64,000 nucleotides of DNA from Plotosus lineatus. Its lineage: Eukaryota > Chordata > Actinopteri > Siluriformes > Plotosidae. Where the stretch lies: positions 36,592,501 to 36,656,500 of the forward strand of contig CM045733.1 of assembly GCA_024760905.1 (NCBI GenBank), read 5' to 3'. The notes under the pieces are model-generated. The model did no database searches. It had not been told where the DNA came from and saw only the letters and a list, made by a program, of their open reading frames with translations. Positions 54,129 through 64,000 of the stretch are shown here, piece after piece; positions within the stretch are counted from its first letter, which is position 1; every line of letters starts with the position of its first letter. A program made the position numbers and the translations under genes.

Positions 54129-54930
54129 AGTTGGATATAAAGCCCGGATCCCTCTATTATTTATTATTATATTACTTTAGGTTACGTTACATTACATTAT
54201 TCCCTCATGCACATGGAGTCGCAGATCAATAGAGACGAAGATTAGGTGCAAAAAATCTTCCAGGAAAAAGTCTTTTGGGACGTGACCTTAGTCTCTCTCA
54301 GCAACTCACCCTTAAAACGACGGCATCATCACAGTAACAAACATGGCGGTGATCATTCGCAGCATGAGTATTGTGTTCATTAGATAACGGAGGTCATTAC
54401 TCTTAAAGAGCAGTATCAATGTAACTGTAAATTCAAGAAGATTAATCTGAGGTCTCAGGAGGAGACCTGTAGCAGTGCTTTATCATGGTGATGAACGTGA
54501 GATTCTCATTAAGCCAGCTGAGCGTTCTGACACGCAGAAGCATCCTAGTACAGATGGTCAGTAGAGACAGAGATTAGTTGTAAAAAGTCTTCCGGTCTCT
54601 TGACGTAAACTTCTTTCAGCCACTCACATATTACCCAGCAAGTTAACTGACTACGATAGCAATAATGCCAGTATTTGGATATACAGCCCAGATCCCTCTA
54701 ACTTACGACCTGTTGACAACAATATCTAGTGGTTGGTGTTCTTTGGTGAATTCACCCGGAATGATGGTAAGCTCCAAATTAGTTAGCTTCACTTGGGTTT
54801 TGACGGTATCAGTGAGATGGAGTCGTGCGACCTCATCCAAACATAAGGTGCACTAGATTATAAGGTGCACCGTCACATTTTGAGTCTTTCAAGTGCGTCT
54901 TGTGGTACGATAAATATGGTATAATAAAAT
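54129..54930. repeat. Unclassified repeat with duplicated modules
   Basis: TTGGATATAAAGCCCGGATC at 54132 recurs as TTGGATATACAGCCCAGATC at 54675. TAGAGACGAAGATTAGGTG near 54230 recurs as TAGAGACAGAGATTAGTTG near 54562. At 54850-54920 lies AAGGTGCACTAGATTATAAG followed by TAAGGTGCACC, a motif common at ends of a fish DNA-transposon group that I cannot name with confidence. Confidence 0.5.
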
Positions 54931-54988
54931 ATAATAGACAGAAAGACATTGCGGGGTTGATAATATAGGAGAAGGTCATCAGCATACA

Positions 54989-57900
54989 CTCTTTCATGGA
55001 CCATCACCTTGCTGTGGTGAAAGAGCTTGCGTGTTTCAATGACCCCAAGAGCTATGTTGGCTGGAGCTTAAGCTCCTGGTAGGGCCACCCATGCCAAACA
55101 GGTTGATGGGTAGGAGCCAGACAAAGAGCGGTCCACTGGTCCTCCAGGTTGGGGGTTGGGTACAGGGCTAAGAACCCTGTCCCTTAAAAAAAAGTTTGTT
55201 ACAGAAACCTACACTAGAGTTTTCAACATTGATGGCAATGGTAATGAGGCACACCAGGCGGATGGACTGAAGACGGCAACAGCCAAACTCTAGAGGGAGC
55301 TGGCGCCCCAATGGTGGATTTACAGTATCTGAAACAGACGATGAGGGTAGGAACTTCCAACTGCTGGAACGTCCAAACCCTGTACCAGACTGGCAAGATG
55401 CCCCACCTAGTCAAAGAGTTTGACAACTACAACTTAGACATCTTGGGGATCAGTGAGATCAGATGGACGCTGGAAAGAGGAGACTGGCGTCCAGACACAT
55501 CATGATCTTCTCGGGAAGATCAGATGACCAGCACTCAGTAGGAGTAGAACTACTTCTCAAAAGAAAGACCGAAAAGGCATGGACAGAATGGAAACCTTTT
55601 GGACCAAGATTTTTGAAAGCAAGATTCCACTCCAAGTACACCAAGCTGACAGTACTAGCCTGCTATGCACCAACTGAAGACGCAGATGCAGAAGTCAAGG
55701 ATGCATTTTATGATCAGCTCCAAACAGCCACGGAGTGCATCCATGCACATGACATGGTACTCATCCTCTGCGATTTAAATGCAAAGGTGGGCAGTGACAA
55801 CACCGGAAGCGAGCATGTTATGGGCAGACATGGAATTGGTAGCACCAACAATAATGAAGAGAAACTAGTAGACTTCTGTGAAGAGAACAACCTATTGATA
55901 GGAGGCACCCTCTTCCAGCACAAACACATTCACAAAACAACGTGGACGTCACCAGACGGGACCACCAAAAATCAGATAGATCATATCATCATCAATCGAA
56001 GATGGAGGAGCTCTCTTCAGGATGTCAGAGCCTACAAAGCAGCAGAATTGCTAGTGACCACACCCTTGCGTTGGCCATCGTTTCCTTAAAGTCACGTCGA
56101 TCACAAAGAAGACAGGCACAGCAGCAGAGGTTAGACTCTGACAGGCTGAATGAGATGTTCACAAAACAAGCCTTTGCAGTGGAAGTGAGGAAATGATTTC
56201 AGGCACTAGAGGAAAACCAGGAGATGACAATAGACAGCTTCAATCAGGCACTTTGGGAAGCAGGAGAAAAAGTACTAGACTTTCAACAAGGAAAGAAGGA
56301 ACAGTGGATTAAGCAAGAAACCTGTAATAAGGTAGATGAGAGAAAGTCAATCAAACAGAAGATCAACAACACCAGATCAGAACACCTGAAAGGGCAGCAC
56401 AGAAGAAAATATATAGAACTGAACAAAGAGGTTAAGAAAATGACAAGATCTGACAAGAAGGACAACATCGAGGAACTGGTAGATGAGGCAGAAGAGGCAG
56501 CAGGTAGAAATGACCTAAAGATGCTGTACAAGATCAACAAGCAACTGAACAATGGGTTCAAGAACAATGATGTGCCAGTGAAAGATAAGAATGGAAAAGT
56601 TGGTAAGGGAGAGATGGAAAACTTCTGTGGTGGATGGAACATTTACAGTCAGTTTTGAACAGACCGGACCCCCCCTCAAAGAAGCAGACATTCAGACAGC
56701 AGATATAGTTCTTGACATCTGCACTGATCCACCAAGCTTGGAAGAAGTAAAAACAGCAATTAAGGCAATGAAAAACGGCACAGCACTAGGCGCAGATCAG
56801 GTAACAGCAGCGATGTTAAGGGCAGATGTAAATGTGACTCCCATTCTGACAGAGATCTTCAGTTAGGTTTTGATAGAAGGTCAGCTCCCTGAAGTGTGGA
56901 AAACTGGTCTCATCTTCAAGTTGCCTAAAAAGGGAGATCTTGGAAATTGCAATAACTGGAGGGGCATAACACTTCTTTCTATCACCAGCAAAATCTTCAG
57001 GAAGATTGTGCTGACAAGACTGATGACAGCTCTTGAGGAAGCCCTTCGACCACAACAAGCAGGTTTCTGCCATGAGCGATCCTGCTCAGAGCACATCTTT
57101 ACTCTGCGCCAGATTCTAGAACAGAGCAATGAGTGGAACACGCCGCTGTACATCAATTTCATCGACTTGGAAAAGGTGTTTGGCAGCATCCATTGAGAAT
57201 CCTTATGGAAGATTCTGAGGCATTATGGAGTCGCTGCAAAACTTGTCCAGGTTGTTGAAATGCTATACAGTGACCTCAAATCCCAGGTGATCTGTGACAC
57301 AGAGCTCACAGACACCTTCAATGTCATCACGAGAGTGAAGCGGGGCTGTATCCTATCGCCGTTCCTCTTCATCCTGGCCATGGACTGGATTATGAAGAAT
57401 TCCAAGGATAGAGAGAGGAGAGAAATCAAATGGACCATGACACTGACAGCAACAACAATGCTGGAAGATCTGGACTTTGCAGATGATATTGCCCTGCTGT
57501 CACACCGCCACCAAGACATGGAGGAGAAGACAGATGCCATGGCAAAAACAGCTGGAAACCTTGGTTTGAAAGTCAACACCAAGAAGTCCAAGAGCATGAA
57601 AATGAATGGAAAATGGGACAGTGACAACCCTGTGGAGAGTTGGACTTGAACCTCCAACCTTTGGATCAGCGATCCAGTGCCCTATACCACTAGACTATTA
57701 GCCAAATACAATAAATAATGAAAAACTCCACCAAAGAACAGAAACCGAACTCATCTCTATGCAAGTTAAACGAAGACGTTGGCGATGGATAGGACATGTG
57801 CTCCGCCAGCAGAAACCAGCCCTATCCAGAATCGTCCTACGATGGACTCCAGATGGCCGAAGAAAGCGAGGCCGCCCAAAGGAGACTTGGAGAAGAACAG

Positions 57901-58027
57901 TTGAGAGAGAGAGATAAAGGAGAAGGGTTGGACATGGGGCTATCTGAAACGTGTTTCAGCCGACCGACATAAATGGCGGGCTCTAGTTGAGGCCTTATCT
58001 GCTACCTAAGCACAAAGAGGACTACTA
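54989..58027 (+). pseudogene. Second APE-type LINE, full length (3,039 bp) with 12-bp TSD
   Basis: CATCAGCATACA at 54977-54988 and 58028-58039 flanks it. The 5' leader (CACCTTGCTGTGGTGAAAGA, CAATGACCCCAAGAGCTATG) precedes an endonuclease split over 55311-55505 and 55463-56196. That domain has VGTSNCWNVQTLY, LGISEIRWT, LACYAPTEDADAEVKD, LILCDLNAKVGSDN and NQIDHIIINRRW. A linker frame follows (56224-56658). The reverse transcriptase is at 56591-56866, 56870-57196 and 57260-57649, with LPEVWKTGLIFKLPKKGD, FIDLEKVFGSIH, RGCILSPFLFILAMDW, LDFADDIALLSH (catalytic box) and GLKVNTKKSK. The C-terminus is RRRWRWIGHVLRQQKP and GRRKRGRPKETWRRT. At least four frameshifts or stops inactivate it. The sequence is unlike the RTE copies A-E. 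Its clade is not certain. Confidence 0.9.
57617..57702 (-). repeat. SINE family A head embedded in the LINE
   Basis: On the minus strand, CTAGTGGTATAGGGCACTGG, ATCGCTGATCCAAAGG and GGTTCAAGTCC are followed by AACTCTCCACAGGGTTGTCA. It replaces LINE sequence between the polymerase and the C-terminal region. No TSD was found. Confidence 0.72.
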
Positions 58028-58044
58028 CATCAGCATACAATGAA

Positions 58045-58368
58045 GCCTTCTGGTTGGCAATGCTATGTGATGTGGTAAGTAAGAGGAATAAACCAAGTAT
58101 CAAGAATGAAATAATCAGAGAATAGATCCTATGAACTGGTAACAAAAAAAGAAAAGGCTCTTCCTGTTGGGAAATTCCAGGGTTTGAACAGCCCATATTC
58201 CTCCATATAACTATGAATAACTTTTTTAGTTGTTTTGGATGGCAGTCCAGGCCTTGTCAGCAGAGCGGTCAAAATCAGGGTTGAGGACTCCATTGAAAAT
58301 GACTGTCAACATTGGGCATAACGGTAAAAAATGATTTAATAAAAGCCTCATTGTCTCAATTATGCGCG
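58045..58368. other. Intron 2 DNA, nothing recognised
   Basis: Lies between the LINE TSD and the Tc1 element. Confidence 0.5.
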
Positions 58369-58370
58369 TA

Positions 58371-59925
58371 CAGTGGTATGAAAAAGTATCTGAACCTTTT
58401 GGAATTTCTCACATTTCTACATAAAATCACCATCAAATGTGATCTGATCTTTGTCAAAATCACACAGATGAAAAAACAGTGTGTGTTTTAACTAAAACCA
58501 CCCAAACATTTATAGGTTTTCATATTTTAATGAGGATAGCATGCAAACAATGACAGAAGGGGGAGGAATAAGTAACTGAACCCTCTGCCTAAGGAGACTT
58601 AAAGAGCAATTGAAACCAATTCTGCCCAATCACTGATGAGTGGCTTAAAGCTGCCCTGCCCACTATAAAACACACACCTGGTAAGAATTGTCTAGATGAG
58701 AAGCATTGTCTGATGTGCACCATGGCTCACCCAAAAGAGCTGTCTGAAGATCTGCGATCAAGAATTGTTGATTTCTATAAAACTGGGAAAGAATACAAAA
58801 CCATCTCTAAAAGTCTGGCTGTTCATCAATCGACAGTCAGAGAAGTTGTCTACAAATGGAGAGAGTTTGGCACTGTTGCTTCTCTCCCAAGGAGTGGCCG
58901 TCCACCAAAGATGACACCAAGAGTTCAGCGCAGAATACTCAGAGCGGTAAAAAAAAACATAGAGTGTCTGCTAAAGACTTACAGAAATCACTGGCACAGT
59001 CCAATATCTCTGTGCACACATCAACTATATGTAAAACAATGACCAAGGATGGTGTTCATGGGAGGACTCCAAGGAGGAAGCCACTGCTGTCTAAAAAAAA
59101 CATTGTTGTTCGCAAAAAGGCATTTGGACACTCCACTGAAGTTTTGGCAAAATATTTTGTGGACTGATGAAACCAAAGTTGAATTGTTTGGGAGGAACAC
59201 ACAACGTCATGTGTGGAGGAAAAATGGAACAGCTCATCCCCACCGTGAAGCATGGTGGTGGGTGCATCATGGTTTGGGGCTGTTTTGCTGCCTCCGGGCC
59301 TGGACAACTTGAAATCATTACTGGAAAAATGAATTCAAAAGTTTATCAGGATATTTTGCAGGAAAACCTGAGGGTGTCTCTCAGACAGTTGAAGCTAAAA
59401 AGAGGATGGATGCTGCAACAAGACAATGATCCAAAACACAGAAGTAAATCAGCTTCAGAATGATTTCAGAAGAACAAAATACACGTTCTGGAGTGGCCAA
59501 GTCAAAGTCCAGACTTGAACCCCATTGAGATGCATGACCTCAAGACAGCGATTCATGCCAGACATCCCAGGAATCTGACTGAACTACAGCAGTTTTGTAA
59601 AGAAGAATGGGCCAAGATTAGTCCTGATCAATGTGCCAGACTGATCTGCAGCTACAGGAAGCGTCTGGTTGAAGTTATTGCTGCCGGGGGGGGCACAAAA
59701 TATTAAATGTGATGGTTCAGTTACTTATTCCTCCCCCTTCTATCATTGTTTGCATGCTATCCTCATTAAAATATGAAAACCTATAAATGTTTGGGTGGTT
59801 TTAGTTAAGGCCGACACTGTTTGTTCATCTGTGTGATTTTGACAACGATCAGATCACATTTGATGGTGATTTTATGCAGAAATGTGAGATATTCCAAAAG
59901 GTTCAGATACTTTTTCATACCACTG
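58371..59925 (+). mobile_element. Tc1-like family E transposon, complete (1,555 bp) with ~215-bp terminal inverted repeats
   Basis: The ends read CAGTGGTATGAAAAAGTATC at the left and its complement at the right. Both are flanked by TA (58369-58370 and 59926-59927). The inverted repeats extend inward to GGGGGAGGAATAAGTAACTG (58560 region) and its complement (59714 region), about 215 bp each with few mismatches. The transposase lies between them. Confidence 0.96.
58713..59706 (+). pseudogene. Tc1-like (DD34E) transposase, frameshifted
   Basis: This cut-and-paste transposase would bind the terminal repeats and insert at TA. In order: ELSEDLRSRIVDFYKTGKEY and LAVHQSTVREVVYKW (paired HTH); SGRPPKMTPR (AT-hook-like); TMTKDGVHGRTPRRKPLLSK; ILWTDETKVELFG (first catalytic Asp); TVKHGGGCIMVWGCFAASGP; LQQDNDPKHRSKS (second Asp); and LEWPSQSPDLNPIEM (Glu). 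There are 34 residues between the last two, so it is DD34E. It starts MCTMAHPK at 58713 and ends VEVIAAGGGTKY. Frameshifts occur near 58950 (in an A-run), 59110-59160 and 59240, plus a TGA in place of Trp at 59461. Nearly full family length (about 330 residues) is present but inactive. Confidence 0.94.
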
Positions 59926-59929
59926 TACG

Positions 59930-60685
59930 TTTGATAAAATTATATGCTTATTTAGGAGTTTAGGAGTTTGCCAGTAATTACTGGTAGGGTCAGATATGAT
60001 TTTTTCTAACGTCAAATTAAATATTTTGTGAGAAAATATTTTGGCCTTTGATTTAAATCTTGATACAAAAACCCTTCTGTCCCAGTTTTTTCAAATTCTG
60101 TTAACATCAGCATTGCAAAATATGTGTTTTTTGTAGAAATGCAATGTCCATGTTCAGCTGTGAGAGGTGAGCTAGCACTCTATTCCTTTAAACTGGATGA
60201 TTTAAACCCTTTACATTCCAAGAGATCAGATTGAGCTTTGTATTCCTAGCACCAGTCATAGGTCAGAATGGTAAAGCTCAGTGTCATTAATAGCCAGGAA
60301 AGGGAAGCCTATTGTTCAGTAAGAAATCGGTGCAGATAAGTGTAACTGGTGTTACAATAGTGAAAAGCTTTAAAAGCTACAAAACAGAAAAACATGGAAA
60401 AAAGGAAGAATAAAATACAAACGAGAGAATATCCCATCTACCCCCCATCCGACAGTACTTGCCCAAACAAGGGTTTTACCTATGCAAACACCACAAGTAC
60501 ATTTAAGATGCATTAAACCTAACGTGGATCTTGGTGTTCCTCACCACATGTTGGAAGTGCCAGGTTATATGATCTTGGACAAGGTAAATTAAAAACAAAA
60601 AATAATAAATAAAAAAAATACTTCAGACTTTCTCATACACTTCCTCTCTTTCCAGCCTGTTGCATGTTTTCACAAAGTACAAAAA
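59930..60685. other. Intron 2 DNA, nothing recognised
   Basis: No named repeat or coding feature. Confidence 0.5.
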
Positions 60686-60689
60686 CACA

Positions 60690-61250
60690 CAATGCACTGC
60701 CTTCTCACCTTCCTTGTACTTTTCCAGCTATATAGTCAACGCAAATATGACATCTGTAGTGCTATTTGCTGGCATGATACCATAGTACTGTTCACAGATC
60801 ACCTGCTCTCCTCAAAGATCACCACCACACACTGGATTCAACTAGTCTCTTCCATGACTTCATGGTGTGACTCATCAAGTTCATACCTCTATAGTTACTG
60901 CATTTCTGCACATCTCCCTTGTTCTTGATAATTGGTACAAGCACACTTTTTCTCCATTATTCAGGCATCCTCTCACCTTTCAAGAATTTGTTCAACACAC
61001 TGGTTAAAAACGCCACTGCTGTCTTGCCTAAATATCTGTATGCCTCCCCTTTTATGTCATCTGGGCCAAGTGCCTTTCAACTATACATCCCCTTTAAAGT
61101 TGCTCTCATTTTGTCCTTACTATCCTTCATATTTCCTGGTTCACTCTCCCATCCTCCAACATTTTCTCTGTCATTTCTTATTTAGAAGCTTCTTAAAAGG
61201 CTCTTTTTACCTTCCCAACACACTCTTCGGGTGTCCATGTGCTCCTAATT
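60690..61250 (-). pseudogene. Old, diverged RTE-type reverse transcriptase fragment
   Basis: Minus-strand similarity to the RTE copies persists through decay. GTTCTTGATAATTGGTACAA corresponds to the VPIFKNKG region, CATCTCCCTTGTTC to the KGD region, and CAAATATGACATCTGTAGTG to STTDVIFA. AACAAATTCTTGAAAGGTGA corresponds to the FNKVLESE region and CCTTCCCAACACACTCTTC to LGRWKEYF. No open frame survives on this strand. Plus-strand open frames here are antisense by-products. Confidence 0.75.
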
Positions 61251-61254
61251 ACCA

Positions 61255-61990
61255 TGTGTGTCCTTTATTACCCAAGCTGGCTTTATATCTTTCCCTGTTT
61301 GAGCCTACTGCCTGTCCAGTTGGAATAAGTCCTTTTCACCTGCATTTGTGTTTAGTTCTTATTCAACTCATTACATGTAAAAGGTAAAGGTAAAGTGATG
61401 GATTTAATTGAACAGACAAAGCTTCCAAAAGAACAAAAAAAAAAAAAAAAAACTTTATCAGCTAAATTGCCACTTCTACTGTATGACACATAAAATATCT
61501 CTCGGAGATCTGATTGGGGAATCACCACACCCTCAATCCTGCTGAAGCACTAAATCTAGAACCTCTGGTGAAATCCACCCAACGGAGGCTCATTGTCCAA
61601 TATTGCAATTCACTCTTATTATAAATGTCAGAACTCACAATTCTTCGGAGTATCAACAGTTTATAATCAATATTACTGGGAGGTTTATGCAGGGCCACTT
61701 TCCATACAGTGTTGCTAATATGTTGACACAAGTAAATTAGTTTAGAGACATTAAAGTGTAAAAGGACAAATATTGGCAATATTTTGGCAGATTAGCATGT
61801 TAAATTTATTTGTATATATATTTTTCTCTTAAACTAACTCTGAATGTACAGTATGCTCTTCGCAGTTTATGACATCTGCTAGCACATAAAATACATTTTG
61901 GTATGACTTCATATGTATATCAGCTGTTATCCAAATTGTGATTAATTGACAATGTCCTGTATTATGTTTGAGCCCTTAACACATCTCCAG
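61255..61990. other. End of cacna1c intron 2, nothing recognised
   Basis: Poly(A) at about 61434-61452. The branch and polypyrimidine region before exon 3 is weak, but CACATCTCCAG ends the intron. Confidence 0.6.
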
Positions 61991-62096
61991 ACCTTTTGAA
62001 ATCATAATTTTAATGACTATTTTTGCCAACTGTGTTGCCTTAGCTGTCTACATCCCCTTTCCTGAGGATGACTCCAATGCCACCAATTCCAATCTG
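61991..62096 (+). CDS. cacna1c: cacna1c exon 3: helix IS1 and start of the IS1-IS2 loop of Cav1.2
   Basis: This 106-bp exon is too short to appear as a long open frame, but it is unmistakable. Its first base A completes the Lys codon left open by exon 2 (AA|A). The frame then reads [27 protein letters not shown] and SNATNSNL. This is transmembrane helix S1 of domain I and the first extracellular residues of the L-type channel alpha-1C subunit. SNATNSNL distinguishes alpha-1C from alpha-1D, which as I recall has SNSTNHNL. The acceptor CACATCTCCAG and donor GTAAGAG are canonical, and the exon ends in phase 0. The remembered mammalian exon 3 is also 106 bp. The next exon (IS2) is not in the window. 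Together with exon 2 this fixes the gene, strand and reading phase. Confidence 0.96.
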
Positions 62097-62323
62097 GTAA
62101 GAGATGTGGTATAGATTTTTTTAATTTATTAATCATACTGATGTGATAATATTCTTCTTCTTCCATCTGCCATGCCCATGGATGTGACTAGCATTTGTAA
62201 TGTTTGGGGTGTCTGGGGATCCTCCCACATGTAAAAATTATAATGCTGTGGATGCTATTTCCTGTTTTTTAGTGCATCTCAGCAGTTTGTTGCATGGTGT
62301 TAATACCACTCTGGTACATCATG

Positions 62324-62325
<2 letters not shown>

Positions 62326-62383
<58 letters not shown>
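62326..62383. repeat. (CA)n microsatellite
   Basis: About 58 bp of CA repeat in intron 3. Confidence 0.98.
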
Positions 62384-62388
<5 letters not shown>

Positions 62389-62666
62389 CAATATATGTGG
62401 CCTATGCAAAGACGATAAATGTTGATTTGAGTGTGCATTTTGGATTTACAGTTTGAAAGTGCACAGAGGAAAGGATTGTTTATCTACAAATAGTACATTG
62501 AGTTGACAATTTTCATATAAATGAGGTTGGATAAAAATCTAAAACGGCCATTTGATTCACATTTTGCTCAAACTACCAGTAAACACATTTTGATTCTGGT
62601 TCACAAGGACACAGGGTAAGTACACCATCAGTCATGGTTTTTTTAGAGAAAGATATTCAAAGTGCA

Positions 62667-63933
<1,267 letters not shown>

Positions 63934-64000
63934 AGATATTGAAAGTGCAAAAGAGATCTTTATTATCAATTGTTGCATGAACAACAAAAATCAGTTTAGT

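Larger units (their letters stand above)
50496..61990 (+). other. cacna1c intron 2 (complete, 11,495 bp)
   Basis: The intron is bounded by the GTATCC donor after exon 2 and the CATCTCCAG acceptor before exon 3, and it is phase 2. It contains a pogo-like element with a nested hAT element, unclassified GC-rich repeats, a full-length 3.0-kb LINE, a 1.6-kb Tc1 element and an old RTE fragment. At least half the intron is therefore transposon-derived. Confidence 0.9.

Overview
The window looks like vertebrate nuclear DNA, most likely from a ray-finned fish. It is AT-rich, rich in long (TG)n, (TA)n and (TC)n microsatellites, and packed with RTE-type LINEs, Tc1-like, hAT-like and pogo-like DNA transposons and tRNA-headed SINEs. 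There are no bacterial features, and nearly every long open frame lies in a transposable element or in a microsatellite.

Only one host gene is recognisable, on the + strand: the L-type voltage-gated calcium channel alpha-1C gene (cacna1c, Cav1.2). Exon 2 (50129-50495) encodes the cytoplasmic N-terminus with the calmodulin-binding NSCaTE motif and the approach to helix IS1. Exon 3 (61991-62096) encodes IS1 and the start of the IS1-IS2 loop. Splice sites and reading phase fit: the lysine codon is split AA|A across intron 2. So 1-50128 is intron 1 (or intron 1 plus 5' flank, since I did not find exon 1), 50496-61990 is an 11.5-kb intron 2, and 62097-64000 is the start of intron 3.

The rest is a layered record of transposition. 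(i) Five copies of one RTE-clade LINE family lie at 11.4-12.8, 21.2-22.7, 26.1-27.7, 31.6-34.8 and 43.3-45.4 kb. One is full length with a 13-bp target-site duplication (TSD). One is 5'-truncated but keeps a 528-codon open frame. (ii) A second, full-length APE-type LINE with a 12-bp TSD sits inside cacna1c intron 2 (55.0-58.0 kb). Three older LINE fragments lie at 8.7, 17.7 and 60.7 kb. (iii) Tc1-like elements of at least five kinds are present, including a complete 1,555-bp copy with about 215-bp terminal inverted repeats (58.4-59.9 kb). (iv) Three hAT-like non-autonomous families are present, two with clean 8-bp TSDs. (v) tRNA-headed SINEs include one family whose shared head and body carry either an RTE-derived tail or an L2-like tail.

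The most unusual structures are a perfect 65-bp inverted repeat at the broken end of a Tc1 element (46304-46452), a 530-bp composite repeat present twice (35.6 and 41.9 kb) with one copy bracketed by a 32-bp direct repeat, a 36-bp minisatellite of exactly seven units next to a pogo-like transposase end (19.4 kb), and a GCA-encoded polyalanine tract in Cav1.2 exon 2. I saw no evidence of a defence system, CRISPR array or other non-transposon novel system.
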